NCBI GenBank assembly: GCA_016186915.1
Contig: JACPKU010000002.1
Location: 1-32,919 of the forward strand
Direction of reading: 5' to 3'
Source: Candidatus Doudnabacteria bacterium
GTDB taxonomy: Bacteria; Patescibacteriota; Doudnabacteria; UBA920; O2-02-FULL-48-8
DNA length: 32,919 nucleotides
The number at the start of each line of letters is the position of its first letter. The first letter of the stretch is position 1. A model generated the notes under the pieces. That model saw only the letters and a program-made list of their open reading frames with translations. It ran no database searches and was not told the DNA's origin. Shown here piece by piece: positions 17,942 through 26,952 of the stretch. The position numbers and the translations under genes were made by a program.

Positions 17942-18346
17942 CTACTTGCGTTCTTGTAGCATGTGGAGCGGGGCTGCCTCCTTGGTATGAAAGCCCTGCC
18001 ATTTCTTGAACACAAAATCAGGTTCGACCGTGGTGAGAAACGAAACCTGGACCACGAAAATCTTCCGAGGCTTGATCCCTTGGGGATATTCCCTCCCCGA
18101 GAGGAGCTCGAGAGAAACCCCATAGTTGCGGTCCTCTTGTGCTCTCAGCCAAACCAGAAACTCTTTGATGGCGTGCCGTATCACCCGCCGGCGGAAAAAA
18201 CCAGGACCGCTGGCGAATTCCCCCTTGACTTTGACGAGTGTGGAACCGCCCTTTACCGTGCTTGGATGCTTCTCTATATACATCCAATCGGAAGCAAACA
18301 CGCACAACCGACTCAGCTCGAGAAGCTTGCTATTCAAGTCCTGCAT
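17942..18346 (-). CDS. Hypothetical protein (134 aa)
   Basis: Preceded by SD AAGGAGG and followed on the minus strand by AGAGC-ctgacca-GCTCTTTTTT terminator; GC-rich relative to flanks; no family recognised. Confidence 0.6.
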   Translation of the reverse strand: MQDLNSKLLELSRLCVFASDWMYIEKHPSTVKGGSTLVKVKGEFASGPGFFRRRVIRHAIKEFLVWLRAQEDRNYGVSLELLSGREYPQGIKPRKIFVVQVSFLTTVEPDFVFKKWQGFHTKEAAPLHMLQERK

Positions 18347-18367
18347 GCAGTCCTCCTTCAGGACTGC
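18347..18367 (-). promoter_or_regulatory. Perfect hairpin over the SD, abutting the start codon of the 134-aa ORF
   Basis: Minus strand: GCAGTCCT-GAAGG-AGGACTGC-ATG. Confidence 0.6.
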
Positions 18368-18375
18368 AGTATAGC

Positions 18376-18403
18376 AAAAAACCCGGATTCATGCCGGGTT
18401 TTT
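18376..18403 (-). terminator. Terminator of the gat operon
   Basis: AAAAACCCGG-attcatg(c)-CCGGGTTTTT with flanking A/T runs. Confidence 0.85.
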
Positions 18404-18417
18404 CCATAAGACATTTT

Positions 18418-19956
18418 TTATATTTTTCGCAATTCGTCCTTTAGCAACTCATTGATCACCTGCGGGTTGCCTTTGCCTTTCAACTCTTTCATTGTTTGGC
18501 CCACTAAAAACCCAAACGCCTTTGGGCCTTTTGTTTTTGCGTCTGCCACGGCCTTGGGGTTTTCTTTAATCACCTTTTTTACCGCCGCCACGATCACGGC
18601 CTCGTCACTGACTTGAGCCAAACCCAATTCATCTAAAATATTCGACGGGTCGCCGCCGGTTTCAAACATCTTATTAAGCACGTCTTTGGCAGAAAGCTGG
18701 GAGACTCGTGCTTCGGCGATAAGCTTGATCAGCTCGGCAAAATTTTCCGGCGTTATTTTTGACTCCTTTGCTCCAACGACTTTGGCGTTGAGCAGTGACA
18801 AAAATTGTCCCAGCACCCAATTAGCGGCGAGTTTGAGATACTCAGTCCGATCGTCGATATTGAACTTAAGATCTTCCGCTTCCACCCAGGCATCAAACTC
18901 TGAAACTACCTGCTCGAAGTAATCTGCCAAGTCTTTGTTGCCAATCAGAGTTTGAGCGTCAGCTGGGGTTAGTTTAAACTCTCGCAAAAATCGTTCAAGC
19001 CGGGCAGCTGGAAGCTCGGGCAGTGTTCTCTTGATCTCGCTAACCCACGCTTCGGTAAGATGCAAAACCGGTAAATCAGGCTCGGGGAAATAGCGATAAT
19101 CCTGGGACTCTTCTTTCGATCTCTGCAAAACAGTTATGCCCTTGTCCTCCACCCACCCGCGCGTCTCGCTCGCCAATACTTCTCCTCTGTCTAATACTTT
19201 AGCCTGGCGCTGAATCTCATAATTCAGCGCGTTGCTTACAGCTTTGAACGAATTCATGTTTTTGACTTCCACTTTATACTCCGGGAAACCGCTCTCGCCT
19301 GATTCGCGCAGAGAAATATTGGCATCACACCTCAAATGGCCTTTCTCCATGTCTGCGTCCGAAGCTCCCAAATAGCGCATCATATTCTGCAGTTGCTGCA
19401 AATAAATTTTCGCCTCGTCAGCGCTCTTTATTTCCGGCTCGCTGACTATCTCAAGCAGTGGCACGCCCGCTCGGTTGTAATCAACCAGCGAATAACCATG
19501 ACTTTTTACTTTTGACTTTTGACCACTGCGGTCATTGTCATCGTTATTGTCATAGTGGATCAACTTCCCCGCATCCTCTTCTAGATGCGCTCTGGTTATC
19601 CCAATAGTTTTCTTCTCTCCTGTCATTGTCATCGTTATTGTCAACTGTCCCTTACCGTTAATGGGCATATCAAACTGGGAAATCTGATACCCTTTCGGCA
19701 GATCGGGATAAAAATAATTTTTTCGGTCAAACTTGGAATACTCGGCAATCTCGCAATTCAAAGCCAAGCCCACCTGCACGGTCTTTCTTATTGCTTCCCG
19801 ATTGATCACCGGCAACACCCCGGGTTGTCCGGTACAAACCTCACAAATATGAACATTGGCCTGGTCGCTCTCGGCATTTTTTGAGCGGCAAAACATCTTG
19901 CTCTCGGTTTTAAGCTGCACGTGGACCTCTAGTCCAATCACTGGTTCAAAATTCAT
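18418..19956 (-). CDS. gatB: Asp-tRNA(Asn)/Glu-tRNA(Gln) amidotransferase subunit B
   Basis: MNFEPVIGLEVHVQLKTESKMFC, YFYPDLPKGYQISQFDMPI, EEDAGKLIH, DYNRAGVPLLEIVSEPEI. Confidence 0.96.
   Translation of the reverse strand: MNFEPVIGLEVHVQLKTESKMFCRSKNAESDQANVHICEVCTGQPGVLPVINREAIRKTVQVGLALNCEIAEYSKFDRKNYFYPDLPKGYQISQFDMPINGKGQLTITMTMTGEKKTIGITRAHLEEDAGKLIHYDNNDDNDRSGQKSKVKSHGYSLVDYNRAGVPLLEIVSEPEIKSADEAKIYLQQLQNMMRYLGASDADMEKGHLRCDANISLRESGESGFPEYKVEVKNMNSFKAVSNALNYEIQRQAKVLDRGEVLASETRGWVEDKGITVLQRSKEESQDYRYFPEPDLPVLHLTEAWVSEIKRTLPELPAARLERFLREFKLTPADAQTLIGNKDLADYFEQVVSEFDAWVEAEDLKFNIDDRTEYLKLAANWVLGQFLSLLNAKVVGAKESKITPENFAELIKLIAEARVSQLSAKDVLNKMFETGGDPSNILDELGLAQVSDEAVIVAAVKKVIKENPKAVADAKTKGPKAFGFLVGQTMKELKGKGNPQVINELLKDELRKI
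19501..19643. repeat. Two exact copies of GTCATTGTCATCGTTATTGTCA inside gatB
   Basis: Copies at 19531-19552 and 19622-19643; the first sits in a palindromic context (TGACCactgcGGTCA). Confidence 0.9.
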
Positions 19957-20411
19957 GGGTTTGGATTGACGTTAATATTACTTCCTGCTGGCAGAGGTGT
20001 TTGCTGAAACGGGTCAGTGGATAAATTACTGAAGTCTACCAAGTCAGGATTAATCGTATTGAGAATCAGATAGGCGGCAAATAAAATACCCAATCCCACA
20101 ATTGACGCCCAGATCATTTCTTTACCTGTGCTTGATTGCTGCGCATTGCCAGCCGCGGTCATAACCATGTAGCCGCCAAAAACCATCATCAACATTGCAA
20201 GCAGTGCGGCAATCCCCAAAGACCAAAGGTAGATTTGGTTGATACAAAGGGGCAGACTACCGCCACCGCTAGCATCAGTCCCAGCCCCAGCGTCAACATT
20301 AGAGCATGGATTGCTGGTTGGTTGCTGTGGTGGCTGATTTGTCTGGGCAAATCCCAAAACTGGACTGAATATTAGAAAGAAAACAATAAGAACATATAAA
20401 ATCTTGCTCAT
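19953..20411 (-). CDS. Small secreted/membrane protein, pilin (VirB2/TrbC)-like topology
   Basis: Signal-peptide-like N-terminus, then two TM helices (LWSLGIAALLAMLMMVFGGYMVMTAAG; MIWASIVGLGILFAAYLILNTI). Confidence 0.7.
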   Translation of the reverse strand: MSKILYVLIVFFLIFSPVLGFAQTNQPPQQPTSNPCSNVDAGAGTDASGGGSLPLCINQIYLWSLGIAALLAMLMMVFGGYMVMTAAGNAQQSSTGKEMIWASIVGLGILFAAYLILNTINPDLVDFSNLSTDPFQQTPLPAGSNINVNPNP

Positions 20412-20421
20412 AATTTTGGTT

Positions 20422-21876
20422 TTACCCCGTCAGACGGGGTTTTAGTTTAAGACCCAAGGCTTGCTCGAACGCATGCCCTGCCTGGATCAATTTCTCTTCT
20501 TGGAAATGAGGAGCCACTAACTGTAAATTAACTGGCAGTCCTGACTCTGTTGCCCCCGCTGGCACTGAGAGTCCCGGCACTCCTGCTAAATTCAGCGGCC
20601 CGGTAAACACGTCTTCCAAATACATGGCCAAAGGATCAGCCTTCTCCCCAATTTTAAATGCAGCGTGGGGAGAAACCGGGGTCAGCAACAGATCCACTTT
20701 TTCAAAGGCCTTAGTAAAATCATCGCGAATTAAAGTCTGGATTTGTTTGGCTTTTTTGTAGTAAGCATCGAAGTAGCCAGCGGACGAAGCGTACGATCCA
20801 ATCATTATCCTTCTTTTTACTTCCGCGCCAAAACCTTTTGATCTGGATTTAAAATAGACTTCATCCAAGGACTTTCCGGCAACAGACAAACCGTAACGGA
20901 TACCGTCGAAGCGCGAGAGATTTGCCGAGATCTCAACCGGCGTGATGATATAGTAAGCAGCCACTGAATAAGGAACATTGGGCAAGCTAGTTTCAATAAT
21001 TTCCGCACCCAAAGTTTCGAACTGTTTAATCGCTGACTGAATAATATTTCTCACTTCCTGATCCAGGCCTTCTATAAAAAATTCTTTCGGTATGCCGATC
21101 TTAACACCTCGTACGTCTAGATTTAAAGATCTAGTGTAATCTGGCACGTGTTTGGGCAGGGTGGTGGTGTCAAATTCGTCTTGACCGGCAAGCAACTGAA
21201 ACGAAATCGCTGTGTCCTCCACGGTTTTGGTCAGCACCCCGATTTGGTCCAGCGAAGAACACATGGCAATCAAACCATAGCGGGATACCCGGCCATAGGT
21301 TGGTTTTAATCCGACCACCCCGCAAAAAGACGCTGGCTGCCTGATAGAACCGGCAGTGTCTGAACCCAGAGCAAAAATCGCCTCGTCAGCAGCCACTGCC
21401 GCGGCTGAGCCGCCAGACGATCCGCCGGCAACCCGTTCTAAATCAAAAGGATTTCTAGTCGGGCCAAAAGCGGAATTTTCAGTGGACGCACCCATAGCAA
21501 ACTCGTCCAAATTAGTTTTACCTAGCATCACGGGAGCCGCTTGACTGAGCCTCTTAATCACAGTCGCGTCATAAGTAGATTCATAATTTTCTAAAATCTT
21601 GGAAGCGGCAGTGGTTTTCGTTCCTTTCACTAAAATGTTGTCTTTGACCGCATAAGGAATCCCGGTTAAAAATGTGTTGGCGTTGTTGGCGATCTGCTTG
21701 TCTGCTTCTTTCGCGGCCAGCATCGCAGACTGTTCAGCCAAAAACAAAAAGGCGTTGAGTTTGGGATCGACTTTCTTCACTCGATCTATACAAGCTTGAG
21801 TCAACTCCACCGAAGAAATTTCTTTCTTGGCAAGTTTTTCAGACGCTTCTTTAATCGTCAATTCATTCAGCTTCAT
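20422..21876 (-). CDS. gatA: Asp-tRNA(Asn)/Glu-tRNA(Gln) amidotransferase subunit A
   Basis: GIPYAVKDNILVKGTKTTAASKILENY, GGSSGGSAAAVAADEAIFALGSDTAGSIRQPASFCGVVGLKPTYGRVSRYGL. Confidence 0.97.
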   Translation of the reverse strand: MKLNELTIKEASEKLAKKEISSVELTQACIDRVKKVDPKLNAFLFLAEQSAMLAAKEADKQIANNANTFLTGIPYAVKDNILVKGTKTTAASKILENYESTYDATVIKRLSQAAPVMLGKTNLDEFAMGASTENSAFGPTRNPFDLERVAGGSSGGSAAAVAADEAIFALGSDTAGSIRQPASFCGVVGLKPTYGRVSRYGLIAMCSSLDQIGVLTKTVEDTAISFQLLAGQDEFDTTTLPKHVPDYTRSLNLDVRGVKIGIPKEFFIEGLDQEVRNIIQSAIKQFETLGAEIIETSLPNVPYSVAAYYIITPVEISANLSRFDGIRYGLSVAGKSLDEVYFKSRSKGFGAEVKRRIMIGSYASSAGYFDAYYKKAKQIQTLIRDDFTKAFEKVDLLLTPVSPHAAFKIGEKADPLAMYLEDVFTGPLNLAGVPGLSVPAGATESGLPVNLQLVAPHFQEEKLIQAGHAFEQALGLKLKPRLTG

Positions 21877-22160
21877 TCCAAAACACTCCTTACCTTGACG
21901 TAATTACCTTCCCTTTCTGGGGCTTGCGCGATAAACTCTTCTGGGTTTGCATTTGGCTCTGCCACATCCTCGCGCATCAAATTAAGCGCTTCCTCATCTT
22001 CGAAGTGCCTGATCTTAACTTCTTCCTGAACCTCTTTCAGTTTATCAACGTAACCTAAAATAGAGCTTAGCTCTTTTTGTAGTTTTTCTTTCTCTGCGTC
22101 AGAAAATTCCAATCTCGCCAGCTTGGCAATTCTTTCAACTTCTTCTTTTGAAATACTCAT
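21873..22160 (-). CDS. gatC: Asp-tRNA(Asn)/Glu-tRNA(Gln) amidotransferase subunit C
   Basis: MSISKEEVERIAKLARLEFSDAEKEKLQKELSSILGYVDKLKEV. Confidence 0.94.
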   Translation of the reverse strand: MSISKEEVERIAKLARLEFSDAEKEKLQKELSSILGYVDKLKEVQEEVKIRHFEDEEALNLMREDVAEPNANPEEFIAQAPEREGNYVKVRSVLE

Positions 22161-22179
22161 AAGCGCACTATACCATATT

Positions 22180-22208
22180 TTGCGCGATTATTCCACTTAT
22201 CCTATAAT
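22180..22208 (+). promoter_or_regulatory. Promoter of lemA-htpX
   Basis: TTGCGC-17 nt-TATAAT. Confidence 0.6.
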
Positions 22209-22236
22209 ACCTAGAGGTTATTAATGAAAGGAAAAT

Positions 22237-22785
22237 ATGATATTTTTTTGGATAATATTGGCCATTGTGGTGATTGGCCTGATTGGCCTGTATAACAGCC
22301 TGATCACTTCCCGCAACCGCGCGGACGAAGCTTGGTCTGATATCGAAGTCCAGCTCAAAAGAAGATACGATCTAATACCCAACTTGGTCAATACAGTCAA
22401 AGGTTATGCCAAACAGGAATCCAGCGTTTTAGAAAATGTGACCCGAGCGCGCAATATGGCCATGGCCGCCGGCAGTATGCAAGAAAAAGCAAAAGATGAA
22501 AACCTGCTCTCAGGCGCTTTGAAAAGTTTGTTTGCAGTGGCCGAAGCCTATCCTGATCTAAAATCAAACCAGAACTTTATGCGGCTGCAGTCAGATTTAA
22601 CTGACACAGAAGATAAAATTCAGGCAGCGAGAAGATTCTACAACGGCCAGGTCAGAGATTTTAACACCAAACTGCAGGTCTTCCCCACCAATCTGATTGC
22701 CGGGATGTTTGGATTTAAAACGCGAGAATTTTTCGACATTGATGAAAAGGGGGTAGAAGGCCAGCCGGTTGAGGTGAAATTCTAA
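22237..22785 (+). CDS. lemA: LemA family protein
   Basis: YNSLITSRNRADEAWSDIEVQLKRRYDLIPNLVNTVKGYAKQESSVLENVTRARN. Confidence 0.95.
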   Translation: MIFFWIILAIVVIGLIGLYNSLITSRNRADEAWSDIEVQLKRRYDLIPNLVNTVKGYAKQESSVLENVTRARNMAMAAGSMQEKAKDENLLSGALKSLFAVAEAYPDLKSNQNFMRLQSDLTDTEDKIQAARRFYNGQVRDFNTKLQVFPTNLIAGMFGFKTREFFDIDEKGVEGQPVEVKF

Positions 22786-22790
22786 AACTA

Positions 22791-22844
22791 TTGACTGTTG
22801 ACTATTGACTTTTGACCGGTCAATCGTTAATCGTCAATTGTCAA
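22791..22844. repeat. 54-bp imperfect palindrome in the lemA-htpX spacer
   Basis: TTGACTGTTGACTATTGACTTTTGACC|GGTCAATCGTTAATCGTCAATTGTCAA, ending 2 nt before the htpX ATG. Confidence 0.9.
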
Positions 22845-22846
22845 AC

Positions 22847-23755
22847 ATGGTTTACACTGAGATTGCCCGCAACAAAAGAAAAACCGCTTTATTTATGACT
22901 TTTTTCCTAGTCCTAATTATCGGGCTGGGATATGTCTTTGGTTTGTACTTTGAACAACCGGGAATTTTGCCGGTTGTAGTTGTTTTTTCGGTTGCGATGA
23001 GTTTGTTCAGCTATTTTTTTTCTGACAGAGTAGCGCTGGGAATCTCTCACGCCAAACAAATCAATCGATCAGATGACGAAGACCTTTACCGCACTGTGGA
23101 AAATTTAAGCATTGCCGCAGGTCTGCCTACTCCCAAAATTTACCTAATAAACGATACTGCTATGAATGCCTTTGCCACGGGGAGAGACCCCAAGCATGCA
23201 ACGGTCGCCATCACTTCCGGACTTCGCTCCCAGCTTAGCAAACCAGAATTGGAAGGCGTTATGGCACACGAACTTTCACACATTGGCAATTATGACATCC
23301 GGCTCTCTACCATAATCGTGGTTTTGGTTGGAATCATTGCCCTCATTTCCGACTGGATGCTAAGGATTAGTTTTTATGGCGGCAGGAGAAGAAGCAACAA
23401 TAATTCCGGCGGTAATGGCATTATTTTGTTAATTGGCGTTGTGCTGGCATTCCTCTCTCCTCTAATCGCTACACTTATTCAACTGGCCATTTCCCGAAAG
23501 CGCGAATATCTGGCAGATGCTTCCGGGGCATTGCTCACCCGCTACCCCCAAGGATTGGCCCAAGCACTAGAAAAAATTTCCCATGACCATGAGCCTTTGG
23601 AAGTGGCCAACAAAGCCACGGCTCATTTGTATTTTTCCGATCCGCTCGATGAACATAAAAGAAAAAAAGACGGCATAGGAAAATTCGCGTCACTTTTTCA
23701 AACCCACCCGCCGATTGCCGATCGAATTACTAGGTTAAGGCAAATGAATTTTTAG
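22847..23755 (+). CDS. htpX: Zinc metalloprotease HtpX
   Basis: GVMAHELSHIGNYDIRLSTI (HExxH), KREYLADASGALLTRYPQGLA; start set at MVYTEIARNKRKT rather than the ORF-track 22805. Confidence 0.95.
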   Translation: MVYTEIARNKRKTALFMTFFLVLIIGLGYVFGLYFEQPGILPVVVVFSVAMSLFSYFFSDRVALGISHAKQINRSDDEDLYRTVENLSIAAGLPTPKIYLINDTAMNAFATGRDPKHATVAITSGLRSQLSKPELEGVMAHELSHIGNYDIRLSTIIVVLVGIIALISDWMLRISFYGGRRRSNNNSGGNGIILLIGVVLAFLSPLIATLIQLAISRKREYLADASGALLTRYPQGLAQALEKISHDHEPLEVANKATAHLYFSDPLDEHKRKKDGIGKFASLFQTHPPIADRITRLRQMNF

Positions 23756-23870
23756 TTATTAGTTCATCGTTATTCGGCGTCACTGCTCGTATCGTTGTTG
23801 GACGGTGTTGTGCTTCTTATCCCATCCCCGAGGCGAGAGCTCGGTCTTGTAATCGGGGATCTTAACTAAG

Positions 23871-23931
23871 ATTCCCGCCTACGATAGCATTATGGCTTGG
23901 GCTGAGCCCAAGCCAAGCTAATATCGGGAAT
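23871..23931. repeat. Nested palindrome at the recX 3' end
   Basis: ATTCCCG...GGCTTGGGCTGAGCCCAAGCC...CGGGAAT. Confidence 0.7.
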
Positions 23932-24373
23932 GGGTAGAAAGGATATTCTTTATCACCTCGCTCCGAAATCCCCTACTGTTCAAACTACGCGCTAACTTTT
24001 CCCTGTCAGTCGGGGATTTTTTGTTTATAAATTTTTGGGCTAAGGCTTTTTCTTGTTCTAGAGACAGAAGCTCATTCAGCATATTTTCTGTCATACTTTT
24101 CTCTATCCCCCGCTCTAAAAGTTTCTTCAACAGCATAAAATATCCAAAAGTTTTATACTTGATCAAATTATCCAGATAAACTTCGGCAAATTGCTGGTCA
24201 TTGATCAGCCCCTGTTCAGACAATTTTCCGAGCACTTGCTCAGTAATTTCAGGCTCAAATCCTCTCAGCTTCAACTTCTGGCTAAGTTCAAATTCAGTAT
24301 GCAGCCGGATTTCCAAGAGTTTAACAGCTTTTTCATAAGCCTTGACAAACTCTTGTTTTATTATTCTTGACAT
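23918..24373 (-). CDS. recX: RecX family regulatory protein
   Basis: AYEKAVKLLEIRLHTEFELSQKLKLRGFEPEITEQVLGKLSEQGLINDQQFAEVYLDN; start MSRIIKQEF. Confidence 0.85.
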   Translation of the reverse strand: MSRIIKQEFVKAYEKAVKLLEIRLHTEFELSQKLKLRGFEPEITEQVLGKLSEQGLINDQQFAEVYLDNLIKYKTFGYFMLLKKLLERGIEKSMTENMLNELLSLEQEKALAQKFINKKSPTDREKLARSLNSRGFRSEVIKNILSTHSRY

Positions 24374-24405
24374 AACTGATATAATAATAACATAAGACAA
24401 ACTTT

Positions 24406-26952
24406 ATGAACCATTTCTCATTCATTCTAGAACGGCTGTCTTCCAGAGCGAAAAACGCGCTCATCACCTCTCAAAAGCTCTCGGAAGAACTTCATCATAA
24501 CCACATCGGCTCTGAACACTTGCTCTATGGCATTGTTCAAGAGATTTCTTCATTTGCCTCTGAAATTCTCCTGAAAAACAAAATTACTCCTGAGGTTGTT
24601 AAACAAGAGATCATTCAACTTAATAAATTTAATCCTTCGACTTCGCATCAAAGTAAACTTTCAAACAATCTCAAAGAGGTTATTGAAAAATCCGCGATTG
24701 TGGCCACCCGCTATCAATACCAATTTATCGGCACCGAACATTTTCTTTACGGCATTACAGAGATGGAAAACGACGAAGCCAAGACCATACTTTTGAATCT
24801 CAGGGTCTCAGTCCAAGAGCTTAAAAAAAACTTGGTTTCGATTTTTGAAAATGTTTCCAAGTTTCCGGATATTCTTAATGTCGAGGAACAACCCTTGATG
24901 GACGAGCGCTCGTCTGGCAAAACCCCGGCCCTTGACTACTTCGCCGCTGACCTGACCAAAAAAGCCCAACGCGGCAAAATTGATCCAGTGATTGGACGCA
25001 AACACGAAATCGAAAGATTGATTAGCATACTCAATCGCCGCACCAAAAATAACCCCGTGCTCATCGGGGAGCCCGGGGTCGGAAAAACCGCAATCGTAGA
25101 GGGCTTGGCGCTGGCCATAGTAAAACACGAAGTTCCGGATTCTTTATTGGATAAAAAAATTATCACGCTGGACATGGCTTTGGTGGTGGCAGGCTCTATG
25201 TTCCGCGGGGAGTTCGAACAACGCCTCAAACAAGTGATTGATGAGGTGAAAGCCAACCCTGAAATTATTTTATTCATAGACGAACTCCACACCATTGTCG
25301 GGGCCGGCGCCACTACCGGCTCTTTGGACGCCGCCAATATTCTCAAACCAGCGCTCGCTCGCGGCGAGATCAGAGTGATTGGGGCCACTACGCTTTCGGA
25401 ATACAAAAAACACATAGAACACGACGCGGCTCTGGAACGCCGGTTCCAGCCGATTCTGATCGAAGAACCCAACGTGGAAGAAACTCTCAAAATTTTGGAG
25501 GGGTTACGACCCTCATATGAAAAGCACCACGCGGTCACAATCACCGACCAGGCTTTGAGAGCAGCCGTGGATCTGTCCACGCGCTACATTAACGACCGAT
25601 TCTTGCCTGACAAGGCATTGGACCTGATTGATGAAACAGCAGCCTACTCCAAAACCATTAATGTCAAAACCAAAAACATCCGGGTGATCAAAAAAATTGA
25701 GTCTGAACTGCAAAAGCTGGAAGAAGAAAAAAACAAGGCCGTCATGATCCAGGATTTTACCACTGCCCTGCACCTTAAATCCCAAGAAGACAAATTAAAA
25801 AAGCAGATAACCGATTACCAAAAAATATCAGTGAGAAAAATCGGGAAAGAACTGCAGATAACAGACGAGGACATTGCCCGCACAGTTTCCAGTATTACCA
25901 AAATTCCCCTTAATAAACTGCTCCGAGCAGAAGCCAGGAAACTCGCTAACTTGGAAAAAAACCTGCAAAACAGAATCATCGGCCAAGAAGAGGTAACCAG
26001 AATCATCGCCGCTGCAGTCAGACGTTCTCGCGCCGGCATCAATTCGCCTGCCCGCCCGATCGCCTCTTTCCTCTTCTTAGGCCCCACGGGAGTGGGCAAA
26101 ACCGAAACCGCCAAAGTGCTGGCTCAAGAAGTGTTTTCCGCCGGAGGCGGATCCGCCTCTGGCGGAGAAAACCCCGCTACCCCCTTGATCCGCGTGGACA
26201 TGTCAGAATTTATGGAACGGCACAATGTCGCCCGCCTGATCGGCGCGCCCGCCGGCTATGTCGGCTACGAAGAAGGCGGCAGGCTCACGGAAGAAATCAG
26301 AAAAAAACCCTACGCCGTGGTGTTGTTTGACGAAATCGAAAAGGCTCACCCGGATGTGTTTAATATCCTTTTGCAAATCCTCGAGGAAGGCGAACTGACC
26401 GATGCCGCGGGCAAACGGGTAAACTTCAAAAACACCATCATAATTATGACTTCAAACATTGGGGCGCAAGAACTAACCCGCCAAGCTGGATCTTTGGGCT
26501 TCTCTCTTGACCGGACCAATGAGTCGGTTTTAGCCCGGACCGAAGCAGAAGCAGAATACGACCAGACCAAAGAAAGCGTATTGGGTAAATTGAAAGAAAC
26601 CATGCGGCCAGAACTGATAAACAGGATCGACAAGGTTTTGGTTTTTCGGCCTCTGAATATGGAAACAATCAAAAAAATAGTCAGTTTAGAGCTTCTCAAA
26701 CTGGTTGAACATATTTATCGCCAGCAAGGAGTACGGCTTAGCGTCGATCGGGAAGTCACCAAACTGATCGCGGAAAAAAGCTATGATCCGGCGCAAGGCG
26801 CGCGGTTTGTCAGAAGGAAAATTCAAGAGCTGATCGAGGATCCGCTGGCGGAAAAAATCATCACGGGAGAAATCAAAAAAGATTCATTCGTTAAAATTTC
26901 TACAGAAAAGGACAAGATTGAAATCAAACAGTTGGACTTGGCCAAAGTATAA
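24406..26952 (+). CDS. clpC: ATP-dependent Clp protease ATP-binding subunit ClpC
   Basis: Clp N-domain, two AAA+ modules (GEPGVGKTAIVEGLA; GPTGVGKTETAKVLA), UVR-like motif (LQKLEEEKNKAVMIQDFTTALHLKSQEDKLKKQ). Confidence 0.95.
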   Translation: MNHFSFILERLSSRAKNALITSQKLSEELHHNHIGSEHLLYGIVQEISSFASEILLKNKITPEVVKQEIIQLNKFNPSTSHQSKLSNNLKEVIEKSAIVATRYQYQFIGTEHFLYGITEMENDEAKTILLNLRVSVQELKKNLVSIFENVSKFPDILNVEEQPLMDERSSGKTPALDYFAADLTKKAQRGKIDPVIGRKHEIERLISILNRRTKNNPVLIGEPGVGKTAIVEGLALAIVKHEVPDSLLDKKIITLDMALVVAGSMFRGEFEQRLKQVIDEVKANPEIILFIDELHTIVGAGATTGSLDAANILKPALARGEIRVIGATTLSEYKKHIEHDAALERRFQPILIEEPNVEETLKILEGLRPSYEKHHAVTITDQALRAAVDLSTRYINDRFLPDKALDLIDETAAYSKTINVKTKNIRVIKKIESELQKLEEEKNKAVMIQDFTTALHLKSQEDKLKKQITDYQKISVRKIGKELQITDEDIARTVSSITKIPLNKLLRAEARKLANLEKNLQNRIIGQEEVTRIIAAAVRRSRAGINSPARPIASFLFLGPTGVGKTETAKVLAQEVFSAGGGSASGGENPATPLIRVDMSEFMERHNVARLIGAPAGYVGYEEGGRLTEEIRKKPYAVVLFDEIEKAHPDVFNILLQILEEGELTDAAGKRVNFKNTIIIMTSNIGAQELTRQAGSLGFSLDRTNESVLARTEAEAEYDQTKESVLGKLKETMRPELINRIDKVLVFRPLNMETIKKIVSLELLKLVEHIYRQQGVRLSVDREVTKLIAEKSYDPAQGARFVRRKIQELIEDPLAEKIITGEIKKDSFVKISTEKDKIEIKQLDLAKV
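26137..26166. repeat. 30-nt palindrome inserted in frame in clpC
   Basis: TCCGCCgGAGGCGGATCCGCCTCtGGCGGA, encoding the SAGGGSASGGE stretch. Confidence 0.9.

Noticed and set aside
17963-18409. 148-aa plus ORF overlapping the 134-aa minus ORF
   Set aside because: The minus ORF has a good SD and a terminator; the plus ORF has neither.
24936-25580. 214-aa minus ORF opposite clpC
   Set aside because: Antisense to conserved AAA+ coding sequence.
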